Notes under the pieces: model-generated
Databases searched by the model: none
What the model was told of the DNA's origin: nothing
The model's input: only the letters and a program-made list of their open reading frames with translations
In this document: positions 9,477 to 17,990 of the stretch, piece after piece
Layout of the letters: the number at the start of each line of letters is the position of its first letter
Position numbering within the stretch: the first letter of the stretch is position 1
DNA from: Bacteroidetes bacterium SCGC AAA795-G10
Lineage (GTDB): Bacteria > Bacteroidota > Bacteroidia > Flavobacteriales > Flavobacteriaceae
Length of the DNA stretch: 64,000 nucleotides
Direction of reading: 5' to 3'
NCBI GenBank assembly: GCA_003130815.1
Contig: QFDA01000001.1
Location: 696,131-760,130 of the forward strand
Position numbers and translations under genes: made by a program

Positions 9477-9595
9477 TTAGTTGTCTGCTTTTAAAGCGAA
9501 ATTAAGGTGATGAAAATAATTTTTTAATGTAACCAAAATAAACAATAAAAAAGATTTTTGATTGATCAAGCCTGATAATGCGGATCTATTTATGA

Positions 9596-9793
9596 TTACG
9601 CAGTCTCAGTTTCAGTAGCATCAATAAGTACTTTACCTCTGTAATAAAGTTTACCTTCATGCCAATGAGCTCTATGATAAAGATGTGCTTCGCCAGTCTT
9701 CGAACATGTCGAAATCTGTTGGTTAGCAGCTTTATAATGAGTTCTTCTTTTATCTCTTCTTGTCTTGGAAATTTTTCTTTTTGGATGTGCCAT
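9596..9793 (-). CDS. rpmF: 50S ribosomal protein L32 (bL32)
   Basis: The 65-residue basic protein starts [22 protein letters not shown], diagnostic for bL32 of the large subunit. The zinc-ribbon cysteines of some L32 proteins are not kept: only one Cys ([12 protein letters not shown]) remains, as in other Bacteroidota as far as I recall. It follows the DUF177 gene by 11 bases, the pairing seen across bacteria (yceD-rpmF), and is followed by fabH after 119 bases. Confidence 0.97.
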   Translation of the reverse strand: MAHPKRKISKTRRDKRRTHYKAANQQISTCSKTGEAHLYHRAHWHEGKLYYRGKVLIDATETETA

Positions 9794-9804
9794 GGTTTTA
9801 ATTT

Positions 9805-10329
9805 TTATAATAAACTTTCTAACTTTTCCCAGCGTGGGTCTTTACTAATAGCAGGTTTTTTATTTTGTGGGTCTAATTGTTCTAATTTGCTTAGAATATC
9901 ATTTTTTAATGTTCCATTTTTAATACCTGGATGTACTCTTTTTAAAGGGATAGATAAAACAACCATTTCATAAAAATATTGTGCAACATTAATCTGATAA
10001 CTCCCTTCGGGAATAATTAAAATTTCATCGGGATCAGTTTCTCTAGTTGCACCGAATTTAACAATCATATCATATTTGGATTTTACAATGTGGCTAAAGA
10101 ACTCAGTTGAAACGTCACATGATAAAATTACCTCGCCTTCGATATCAAAGTGTAACTCTAAGAATGAAGGTTTTTTGTCCAAAACTAATTTACCTTCAAG
10201 TTTTGTTTTGTGAAAATCATCAAACCCAAAATGTTTAAAGAACTTATTGTCTATTGCAAATGAAAAGTTGTGTTTGCCTTGTTTTAGTCCTACAAAAGGT
10301 AATGTGAATTCCTTTAATTCCATTTGCAC
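9805..10329 (-). CDS. DUF177 (YceD-like) family protein
   Basis: A 174-residue soluble protein of the DUF177/YceD family, whose members lie directly upstream of rpmF in most bacteria and have been linked to 23S rRNA maturation in plants and bacteria. Visible features include the core [17 protein letters not shown] with a single Cys in place of the usual pair, then the acidic [12 protein letters not shown] block and the [13 protein letters not shown] segment typical of the family. Its first gene position in the minus-strand cluster fits. Start could also be the second Met two codons later. Confidence 0.88.
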   Translation of the reverse strand: MQMELKEFTLPFVGLKQGKHNFSFAIDNKFFKHFGFDDFHKTKLEGKLVLDKKPSFLELHFDIEGEVILSCDVSTEFFSHIVKSKYDMIVKFGATRETDPDEILIIPEGSYQINVAQYFYEMVVLSIPLKRVHPGIKNGTLKNDILSKLEQLDPQNKKPAISKDPRWEKLESLL

Positions 10330-10402
10330 TATTTAGCTGACAAATTTATTAATTTTTTTCACTAATAGCATTAAAATTTCTTTGTGTAATACAATAGTGA
10401 AC

Positions 10403-11392
10403 TTAGACTATGTTGTTATGAATTAAATATTCAGCTATCTGAATTGTATTGGTTGCAGCTCCCTTTCTTAAGTTATCTGAAACAATCCAGAGATTTAAAC
10501 CATTTTCTATAGATTCATCTCTTCTTATACGGCCAATAAAAACTTCATCTTTTCCTTCTGCATTTATTGGCATAGGATACAAATTTTTCTTTGGATCATC
10601 AATTACCTCCACTCCAATTGTTTTATTTAAAATTGTTCTTACTTTTTTTATATCATATTTTAATTCAAATTCAATATTTACTGATTCACTATGACCTCCT
10701 ACAACTGGAATTCTTATAGCTGTTGCTGTAATTCCTATTGAAGGGTCTTCTAAAATTTTATGTGTTTCTTGAACTAATTTCATTTCTTCTTTAGTGTAGT
10801 CATTTTTAAGAAAAACATCACACTGTGGAAGGGCATTTTTGTGGATTTGATAAGGATATGCCTTATCGCCTATCTTGTCATACATTTCATTATTAAGCTG
10901 CTCAACCGCTTTTACTCCAGTACCTGTAATTGACTGATAAGTAGAGATAACTAAACGTTTGATTCTAAAAACTTTGTGCAAAGGGGCTATTGCCATAACC
11001 ATTTGAATAGTTGAACAGTTTGGATTAGCGATTATTTTATCAGTTGAAGTCAATTGGGATGCATTAATTTCTGGAATAATAAGTTTTATATGTTTTTTCA
11101 TTCTCCAAGCTGAGGAATTATCGATCACAGTTGTTCCATTTTCTGCAAATTTTGGAGCCCATTTTAGAGAAGTGTCTCCACCAGCAGAAAACAAAGCTAT
11201 GTCTGGCTGAGTATTAAGTGCTTCAGCTAATCCAATAACCTCCAAATTTTCCCCCTTAAATAAAATAGTTTTCCCTATTGATTTTTCAGATGCAACTGGT
11301 ATTAATTCACTAATTGGTATATTGCGTTCTGTTAAAACATCTAACATAACTTTTCCTACCATTCCTGTTACCCCTACAACAGCAATTCTCAT
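10403..11392 (-). CDS. asd: aspartate-semialdehyde dehydrogenase
   Basis: Asd reduces aspartyl phosphate to the semialdehyde, the branch point to lysine/diaminopimelate, threonine and methionine. The 329-residue length is normal. The N-terminal NADP site (VVGVTGMVGKVML), the active-site Cys in IANPNCSTIQMV (about 127), and the substrate-binding region with RIPVVGGHSESVNIE, including the catalytic His (about 233), are all present. It is upstream of DUF177 on the same strand (73-base gap) and downstream of alr; asd and alr both supply cell-wall precursors. Confidence 0.96.
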   Translation of the reverse strand: MRIAVVGVTGMVGKVMLDVLTERNIPISELIPVASEKSIGKTILFKGENLEVIGLAEALNTQPDIALFSAGGDTSLKWAPKFAENGTTVIDNSSAWRMKKHIKLIIPEINASQLTSTDKIIANPNCSTIQMVMAIAPLHKVFRIKRLVISTYQSITGTGVKAVEQLNNEMYDKIGDKAYPYQIHKNALPQCDVFLKNDYTKEEMKLVQETHKILEDPSIGITATAIRIPVVGGHSESVNIEFELKYDIKKVRTILNKTIGVEVIDDPKKNLYPMPINAEGKDEVFIGRIRRDESIENGLNLWIVSDNLRKGAATNTIQIAEYLIHNNIV

Positions 11393-11492
11393 TTATTAAA
11401 TTTTGTTAAAATTACTACTTAATGTGTTTTTGACAATAACCGTGGACATTTATAACAAATATTATTGTTTTGTTATTTGATGAATATTTTTT

Positions 11493-12581
11493 CTAATCAT
11501 AAATTACTCTTTTCACTCTTGGACCAATAGCAGTTAGTAATTCATAACTTATTGTACCAGCACTGTGTGCCAGATCTGAAACAGAGTTTTCATTTCCAAA
11601 TACATAAACTTTATCTCCTTCACTACATGAAATTTTGGTTACATCTACCATGAACATGTCCATACAAATATTACCAACAATAGTCGCAATTTTTCCGTTA
11701 ATTAAAACTTTCCCTTTTTGATTTCCAAGTTTTCTATTTATTCCATCTGCATGACCTAGTGGAATTGTTGCAATCTTTTTTTCTTCATTGACTTTACATC
11801 CAAAATCATAACCAACATATTCCCCTTTTTTGACAAGGTGGATTTGACTTATCGAAGTTATTAATTCAGCTACAGGTATAAGTTGTTTGTCCCATTCTGG
11901 ACGGTTTGCGAATCCATGAAGTGCTATACCACATCTTACAGCATCAAACTGAAACTCAGGGAAATTGAATAATCCTGAGCTATTTAAAAGATGAAATTTT
12001 GGATTTATTTCAGAAATTGCAATGTGTTTATCTCTAAGTTTTAAGAATGATTCAATTTGTTTTTTATTTAATTCTATTTCTTTTTTAGCCTGAGACACGG
12101 CTAGATGGGAATATATACTTTTAAGTGTAAAAGCGTCATCTTTAAGTTGATTTATAATCCAGTCAAAACAACTTGGCTTAAAACCTAACCTATTTAGGCC
12201 AGTGTTATATTTAATGTGAACAGGGAAATTTCTTAATTTCTTAAAGATCAATTTTTCATGAAATTTTTTCAATATGTTGACACTATATAAGCAGGCTTCT
12301 AATTTATTGTCAATAATGTCATCAAATCCAGAAGGTTGGGGATAAAAGACCATAATTCGGGACTTGATTCCATTTTTTCTTAAAATCTTTCCTTCATTTG
12401 AATAAGCTACTGCAAAGGTATTAACCCCTAATTTTTCTAGTCGTTTTGTAATTGCTAGTAATGCGCTTCCATAAGCTGAAGCTTTTACAACAGCTATAAG
12501 GTTAGTTCCAGAATTCAAATTTCCTTTAAGAAATTTATAGTTGTGCTCTAAATTTGATAAATAAATATTAAGCTGATTCAA
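11493..12581 (-). CDS. alr: alanine racemase
   Basis: Alr interconverts L- and D-alanine with pyridoxal phosphate for peptidoglycan. The 362-residue protein has the PLP lysine in VVKASAYGS (Lys about 33), the catalytic Tyr in YVGYDFG (about 252) and the substrate-carboxylate segment VGNICMDMFMVDV near 300. The common GYADG motif reads GHADG, a variant I associate with flavobacteria. It is a free-standing racemase, not fused to MurF as in some Bacteroidota. Its start overlaps the tdk stop by 4 bases, indicating translational coupling. Confidence 0.95.
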   Translation of the reverse strand: MNQLNIYLSNLEHNYKFLKGNLNSGTNLIAVVKASAYGSALLAITKRLEKLGVNTFAVAYSNEGKILRKNGIKSRIMVFYPQPSGFDDIIDNKLEACLYSVNILKKFHEKLIFKKLRNFPVHIKYNTGLNRLGFKPSCFDWIINQLKDDAFTLKSIYSHLAVSQAKKEIELNKKQIESFLKLRDKHIAISEINPKFHLLNSSGLFNFPEFQFDAVRCGIALHGFANRPEWDKQLIPVAELITSISQIHLVKKGEYVGYDFGCKVNEEKKIATIPLGHADGINRKLGNQKGKVLINGKIATIVGNICMDMFMVDVTKISCSEGDKVYVFGNENSVSDLAHSAGTISYELLTAIGPRVKRVIYD

Positions 12582-13180
12582 GGCTTTTCTTTTGTGTGTT
12601 TATTTTTCTGAATCAATTTTTGAAATTCAACTCTTGAAAGAGGCATATAACTTTCTTTTTGTCCTAGATGAACCAATGATTTGTCATTAGAAATTCTATG
12701 ACTATGATTTGCCAAATTTCCACTTTTCGCACATATTGCATGAAGTTTAGTTACATATTCTGCAATTGCCATTAGATTAGGCATAGGGCCAAAGGGAACA
12801 CCCTTATAGTCCATATCTAAGCCCGCCACAATAACCCGAATACCCTCATTAGCTAAATCATTACATATTTTAACTATTCCGTTATCAAAAAACTGAGCCT
12901 CATCAATCCCAATAACATCGTAACCCTTAGCTTTGATTTTTATATCAGAGGATTTTGATACAGATTTTGATTCAATTTGATTTTTATCGTGAGAAAAAAC
13001 AAAATGCTTGTTAAAACGAGAATCTATAATTGGTTTAAAAACTTTAATTTTTTGTTTTGCGTATTTTGCACGATTTAATCTACGAATTAGCTCTTCTGTT
13101 TTACCAGAAAACATTGAGCCACAGATTATTTCAATCCAGCCAAATTGTCCATCAGTCATTAAGGTATTTTCTAAAAACAT
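12578..13180 (-). CDS. tdk: thymidine kinase, type II
   Basis: Tdk phosphorylates thymidine in the salvage pathway. The 200-residue protein has the P-loop GSMFSGKT (about 22-29), the DEAQFF switch (about 105) and the lasso region ending in a YMPLSRVEF segment. The four zinc-ribbon cysteines of most type II kinases are reduced to one: the CxxC pair reads C-A-K-S and the CRxC pair reads S-R-V-E. This appears typical of Bacteroidota. The MFLENT start is conserved in the lineage, so I keep the upstream ATG. It overlaps alr by 4 bases. Confidence 0.95.
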   Translation of the reverse strand: MFLENTLMTDGQFGWIEIICGSMFSGKTEELIRRLNRAKYAKQKIKVFKPIIDSRFNKHFVFSHDKNQIESKSVSKSSDIKIKAKGYDVIGIDEAQFFDNGIVKICNDLANEGIRVIVAGLDMDYKGVPFGPMPNLMAIAEYVTKLHAICAKSGNLANHSHRISNDKSLVHLGQKESYMPLSRVEFQKLIQKNKHTKEKP

Positions 13181-13191
13181 TTTGTAATTTT

Positions 13192-13222
13192 CAAAATTAA
13201 TCTAAGGTTTATTATGAATCAA
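13192..13222 (-). promoter_or_regulatory. candidate tdk-alr promoter
   Basis: On the minus strand TTG (13220-13222) is separated by 20 bases from TAATTTTG (13192-13199). This fits the flavobacterial consensus TTG-N17-23-TANNTTTG and lies just upstream of the tdk start, giving a leader of only a few bases. The short leader is a mild concern. Confidence 0.42.
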
Positions 13223-13266
13223 TTATCCAAAGGTATTAATAAAGATGGCTTTAAACTATATATCAG

Positions 13267-13944
13267 ATGACTGAAAAAATTAAAACTGCATTGGTTCAGT
13301 GGGCAACAAATATTATTAAAGATCAATCCAATTGGGATGATGAGAAAACACATGAAGCCATTCAAAAAATTTATGAGCTTTCTATTTTTCAAAAAATGCT
13401 AACTGATCAAGAGGAAATTGATCAAAGCCTTTGGGAAAGGCATCAAAAAAAGCTTGACGAGGTAATAAATTCTCTCACAGAAGGTACGAATAAAGAAAAG
13501 ACAAAAGATGACGATATGGAAGTAGCGCCAATGATGGAGACAATAAAAAATATGGTTACTGAAATGCCAGAACCCGAAACATATGAAAAGCTTTTTGAAT
13601 CTGTTGGAACTCCACCAACTTTCATGTCAAAAAAGAACGACAGTATTAGAAACAGGTTGGATACTGAAAAAGATATTTCGAAAGACAAAAAAAATATTAA
13701 TGACCAATTCTCAAAAAAACTAAGCGTTGATAACAATGAACGATTAGCCTTTATTAAACATCTTTTTGATGGCGATACAATAAATTACGAGCGTGTTCTT
13801 AATCAAACATTAACTTTAGGATCTTGGTCAGAGGTATCTAATTTAATTAGCTCCAAAGTAAAAATTGAATATAATAATTGGAAAGGAAAAGAGGATATTG
13901 CAGATCGTTTTTTAACTGTTCTACAGAAAAGTTTTAAATCATGA
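13267..13944 (+). CDS. conserved flavobacterial protein of unknown function
   Basis: I do not recognise a named family. The 225-residue protein is acidic and predicted soluble, with no signal peptide or membrane helix. It seems to have an N-terminal helical domain (residues 1-75), a charged low-complexity linker rich in Lys, Asp and Glu (about 75-155, including an MPEPETYEKLFE segment), and a conserved-looking C-terminal helical domain starting NNERLAFIKHLFDG and including YNNWKGKEDIADRF. The C-terminal block resembles proteins I recall from other flavobacteria next to rsmI and tdk. It is divergent from tdk and lies 33 bases before rsmI, so co-expression with the rRNA methyltransferase is plausible. 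No function is claimed. Confidence 0.8.
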   Translation: MTEKIKTALVQWATNIIKDQSNWDDEKTHEAIQKIYELSIFQKMLTDQEEIDQSLWERHQKKLDEVINSLTEGTNKEKTKDDDMEVAPMMETIKNMVTEMPEPETYEKLFESVGTPPTFMSKKNDSIRNRLDTEKDISKDKKNINDQFSKKLSVDNNERLAFIKHLFDGDTINYERVLNQTLTLGSWSEVSNLISSKVKIEYNNWKGKEDIADRFLTVLQKSFKS

Positions 13945-13977
13945 GATATCCTAAATTGAAATTATAATAATACTACC

Positions 13978-14646
13978 TTGCTTTATTTAATACCAACTCC
14001 TATTGGTAATTTAGAGGATATCACGTTAAGAGCTTTACGTTTGTTAAAGGAGGCAGATCTAATTTTGGCTGAAGATACTAGGATTAGTTCGATTCTTTTA
14101 AATCATTATAGTATATCCAAACATGTTGAAAGTTATCATCTCAAAAACGAGCACTATAAAACTTCAATAATAATAGAAAAACTAAAAAAAGGAATAATAA
14201 TTGCGATGATTTCTGATGCTGGCACACCAGCTATTTCAGATCCGGGATATTTGTTAGTTCGACATGCTTTAGAAGAAGGGATAAAAGTAAAATGCTTACC
14301 TGGTCCAACCGCATTAATTCCAGCAATAGTTCAAAGTGGAATCCCATGTGATCGTTTTACTTTTGAAGGATTCCTACCTCATAAAAAAGGACGAATTAAT
14401 AGATTAAAAAATATGGCAAAAGAATCAAGAACAATTGTTCTATACGAATCCCCGCATAAACTCTTAAAGCTATTTGAACAGATGATTCCCTTTTTTGGGA
14501 GTGAACGTAGATTAGCAGTAATAAAAGAAATTTCAAAAATATACGAAGAGACTTATAGTGGTACTTTAGAAGAAGTAAAGTCATTTTTTGAAGCGAATCA
14601 TCCTAAAGGCGAATTTGTAATCGTTGTTGAAGGAATAAAAAAATAG
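13978..14646 (+). CDS. rsmI: 16S rRNA (cytidine(1402)-2'-O)-methyltransferase
   Basis: RsmI methylates the 2'-O of C1402 in the decoding centre of 16S rRNA with S-adenosylmethionine. The 222-residue protein begins LYLIPTPIGNLEDITLRAL and has the SAM-site AEDTR, the ISDAGTPAISDPGYLLV loop and the FEGFLPHKKGRI segment, all diagnostic. The start codon is TTG; no nearer ATG keeps the conserved N-terminus. Length matches the short Bacteroidota form lacking the C-terminal extension of E. coli. It is 4 bases before recJ. Confidence 0.95.
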   Translation: MLYLIPTPIGNLEDITLRALRLLKEADLILAEDTRISSILLNHYSISKHVESYHLKNEHYKTSIIIEKLKKGIIIAMISDAGTPAISDPGYLLVRHALEEGIKVKCLPGPTALIPAIVQSGIPCDRFTFEGFLPHKKGRINRLKNMAKESRTIVLYESPHKLLKLFEQMIPFFGSERRLAVIKEISKIYEETYSGTLEEVKSFFEANHPKGEFVIVVEGIKK

Positions 14647-14650
14647 ATTT

Positions 14651-16342
14651 ATGAAATGGGGGAAAATTCCTGAACCACAAATTGAAAATGTTAAAAAACT
14701 TTCTACTGAACTAGGAGTTAGCGATATCGTTTCAAAACTTTTGATTCAAAGAGGTATTAATAATTTTGCCAGCGCAAAGAACTATTTTCGTCCTGAGTGG
14801 AACCACCTCTATGATCCTTTTCTAATGAAAGACATGCAAATCGCTGTTGACCGAATAAAACGAGCTATCGATAAAAATGAAAAAGTAATGGTCTTAGGCG
14901 ATTATGATGTAGACGGAACGACTTCTGTATCACTAATTATTTCATATTTAAATGATAAGATCACTGATTTAAAACCATATATTCCGGATAGATATTCTGA
15001 AGGTTATGGAATTTCAGAGAGGGCTATTAACTATGCTAATTCTGAAGGGGTCAACTTAATTATAGCTCTTGATTGTGGAATAAAAGCTTTTGAAAAAGTA
15101 AAATATGCAAGTTCATTAGGGATTGATTTTATAATATGTGATCATCATATGCCTGAAGAAATATTACCTGATGCAGTAGCAGTTTTAGATCCCAAAAGAA
15201 CAGATTGTAATTATCCATTCAAGGATCTTTGTGGATGTGGAATCGGTTTTAAATTAGTACAGGCAATTAATAATCAACTTGGACTTTCTGATAGTGAGTT
15301 AATTATTTATCTTGATCTGGTAGCAACTGCTATTGCAGCAGACTTGGTACCCCTAGTTGGTGAAAATAGAACATTGATGTTTTTAGGCTTGAAACAATTA
15401 AGAGAGAATCCTCGTCTTGGGTTTAAAATTTTTATTAAAGACTTAACAAGGCCATTAAATGTATCTGATCTAGCTTTTATTGTCGCACCAAGAATTAATG
15501 CTGCTGGCAGAATGGATCACGGTATTAACGCTGTAAAATTGATGACCAGTAAAGATCAAAAAGCAGTTCTTTCCATAGCTAGGACTATTGAGTTTTTTAA
15601 TACAGAACGTAAAAGCACTGAAGAAAGAATAACGAATGAAGCTTTACAACAAATAAAGTTAGAAGATACTACAAAAAATTGTTCTACAGTTGTTTACCAC
15701 CCCTCTTGGCATAAAGGTGTTATTGGGATTGTTGCATCAAGATTAATTGAACATTATTACCGCCCTACTGTAGTATTAACTAACGCAGAAGATTTAATGG
15801 TAGGTTCTGTAAGATCTGTTTATGGATTTGATGTTTATAAAGCACTTGAAGCATGTAAACAGCACATTTTCCAATTTGGAGGGCACAAATATGCAGCGGG
15901 ATTAACATTAAATACTGAACAGCTTAATCCATTTAAAGAGGCTTTTGAAACTTATGTTAGTAAAAATTTGTCACCTGAATTAAAAGAGCCAGAGATTAAG
16001 TATGATTTAGAAGTTGAGTTCAGTGATCTAAATTCAAAATTATTACGAATTATAAATCAGATGAGACCATTTGGCCCCAAAAATATGAATCCTGTCTTTG
16101 CAACTCATAATTGCAGAGACAGTGGTTCAAGTCGTTTAGTGGGAAGTGATAAAACACATTTACGATTAGATATTTTAGACTCTAATCAAAAACATTTCCA
16201 AGGGATTGGATTCGGTTTGGGACATATGCTTAAAAAAGTAAAAGGGACAGACACATTTTCAATACTTTATACACTTGATGAAAATTACTACAATGGTGTG
16301 GTGAACCTCCAGTTTAAACTTAGAGACATAAATTTTAATTAA
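14651..16342 (+). CDS. recJ: single-stranded-DNA-specific exonuclease RecJ
   Basis: RecJ degrades single-stranded DNA 5' to 3' in recombinational and mismatch repair. The 563-residue protein has the DHH-family motifs GDYDVDGTTS (about 83), ALDCGIKA, CDHHMPE (about 163) and DLVATAIAADLVPLVGENR, followed by the DHHA1 region with FGGHKYAAGL (about 417) and a C-terminal OB-like domain. It follows rsmI closely. Its 3' end overlaps the convergent pgi gene by 8 bases. Confidence 0.96.
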   Translation: MKWGKIPEPQIENVKKLSTELGVSDIVSKLLIQRGINNFASAKNYFRPEWNHLYDPFLMKDMQIAVDRIKRAIDKNEKVMVLGDYDVDGTTSVSLIISYLNDKITDLKPYIPDRYSEGYGISERAINYANSEGVNLIIALDCGIKAFEKVKYASSLGIDFIICDHHMPEEILPDAVAVLDPKRTDCNYPFKDLCGCGIGFKLVQAINNQLGLSDSELIIYLDLVATAIAADLVPLVGENRTLMFLGLKQLRENPRLGFKIFIKDLTRPLNVSDLAFIVAPRINAAGRMDHGINAVKLMTSKDQKAVLSIARTIEFFNTERKSTEERITNEALQQIKLEDTTKNCSTVVYHPSWHKGVIGIVASRLIEHYYRPTVVLTNAEDLMVGSVRSVYGFDVYKALEACKQHIFQFGGHKYAAGLTLNTEQLNPFKEAFETYVSKNLSPELKEPEIKYDLEVEFSDLNSKLLRIINQMRPFGPKNMNPVFATHNCRDSGSSRLVGSDKTHLRLDILDSNQKHFQGIGFGLGHMLKKVKGTDTFSILYTLDENYYNGVVNLQFKLRDINFN

Positions 16343-17990
16343 CAGGCCCTTTTTTTATTATTTCAATAAGTTTATTTGTTGAAGGGTCATGAGAATTTTT
16401 ACTTTTACCTTCAATATCATCGAGTACTTTGTTTGCTAATTGTTTTCCTAATTCAACCCCCCATTGATCATAACTATAAATATTCCAGATCACACCTTGA
16501 ACATAAATTTTGTGCTCATACATTGCTATTAGCGAACCAAGAGATGCTGGAGTTAATTTGTCAATTAAAATTGTATTAGTGGGCTTGTTTCCCTCAAATA
16601 TTTTGAATGGAGCTATTTTTTTTTGTTCTAAGGGATCCATATCCAAACGATTAAGTTCTTCTAGAACTTCAGTTTCGTTTTTTCCATTCATAAGCGCTTC
16701 TGTTTGGGCAATAAAATTTGATAGTAATTTGTTTTGGTGGTCTTCATTACCATTAATTGATTTTATAAAACATATAAAGTCAGTTGGTATAAGCTTAGTT
16801 CCCTGATGAATTAGTTGAAAAAAAGCATGTTGAGCATTTGTTCCAGAAGCACCCCAAATGATAGATCCAGTTTGATAATTTACTAAATTTCCGTCACGGC
16901 CTACTATTTTACCATTACTCTCCATAAAGGCCTGTTGGAGGTATGCGGGTAAATTTCTGAGATATTGAGTATATGGAATGATAGCCTGACTTTCTGAACC
17001 CCAAAAATTATTATACCATATACTAATTAAACCAAGAATTACTGGTATATTTTTTTCAAACGGACTATTTCTAAAATGATAATCCATTTTACCAGCACCT
17101 TCAAGAAGTTCCCTGAATTGATTGGGACCAATGGCCAAACAAATAATTAAACCAACCGAACTCCATAAAGAAAATCGACCACCAACCCAATCTTTCATTG
17201 GGAAAACATTGTCAGAAGAAATTCCAAAAGAAACTGTTTTTTCAACATTACTTGATACTGCAACAAAGTTTTTTTCAATTGCACTTTTAGGAGCTTTTTT
17301 TAAAAACCAATTACGAATACTATTAGCATTAGTTATTGTTTCTTGTGTGCTGAAGCTTTTAGAAACTATTACAAAAAGGGTTGTCTCTGGATTTATTCCT
17401 TTCAATATCTCTTTGTGATGATCTCCTTCAATATTTGAAATAAAACGAATATCAAGATGATTTTTGTAATTAGCTAAAGCCTCAACTACCATTTTAGGAC
17501 CAAGATCAGACCCCCCAATACCAATATTAATAACATGAGTAATCTTTTTTCCTGTGTATCCTCTCCACTGGCCATTAATTATTTTTTCACAAAAAACATA
17601 CATTTTTTGTTGCATTGCTCTTAATTCAGGAATTATATCTTTATCATCTAAAAAAATTGGACTGTTATCTAAATTTCTTAGGGAAGTGTGCAAAACAGCT
17701 CTGTTTTCGGTAGTGTTTATTTTCTCTCCTTTAAATTGAGCTTCAATTGCCTTTTCAAGCCCGGCCTCTTTAGCTAATTTAATAAGTAAATTAAACCCTT
17801 TTCTATCGATTCTATTTTTGGAAACATCAACGATAATATTCTCCCAATCCAACCATGTATATTTAAGTCGATCGTGTTCTTTCTTAAAATGTTCTTTAAT
17901 GCTTACTGCTGAAATTTGTTTTTGATAAGCTTTTAATAATTTATAAGAATCAAGTTTAGATAAAGGCTTATCAGGAAGAATTTTTGGCAT
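16335..17990 (-). CDS. pgi: glucose-6-phosphate isomerase
   Basis: Pgi interconverts glucose-6-phosphate and fructose-6-phosphate. The sequence shows the signatures IGIGGSDLGPKMV, VSKSFSTQETITNA, the DWVGGRFSLWSSVG block and the C-terminal EHKIYVQGVIWNIYSYDQWGVELGK. I place the start at the ATG at 17990 (551 residues, MPKILPDKPLSKL), rather than an in-frame ATG at 18035, because 551 fits the family and the longer form would overlap the M23 gene by 65 bases; the short one overlaps it by 20. It converges with and overlaps recJ. Confidence 0.95.
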   Translation of the reverse strand: MPKILPDKPLSKLDSYKLLKAYQKQISAVSIKEHFKKEHDRLKYTWLDWENIIVDVSKNRIDRKGFNLLIKLAKEAGLEKAIEAQFKGEKINTTENRAVLHTSLRNLDNSPIFLDDKDIIPELRAMQQKMYVFCEKIINGQWRGYTGKKITHVINIGIGGSDLGPKMVVEALANYKNHLDIRFISNIEGDHHKEILKGINPETTLFVIVSKSFSTQETITNANSIRNWFLKKAPKSAIEKNFVAVSSNVEKTVSFGISSDNVFPMKDWVGGRFSLWSSVGLIICLAIGPNQFRELLEGAGKMDYHFRNSPFEKNIPVILGLISIWYNNFWGSESQAIIPYTQYLRNLPAYLQQAFMESNGKIVGRDGNLVNYQTGSIIWGASGTNAQHAFFQLIHQGTKLIPTDFICFIKSINGNEDHQNKLLSNFIAQTEALMNGKNETEVLEELNRLDMDPLEQKKIAPFKIFEGNKPTNTILIDKLTPASLGSLIAMYEHKIYVQGVIWNIYSYDQWGVELGKQLANKVLDDIEGKSKNSHDPSTNKLIEIIKKGPVN

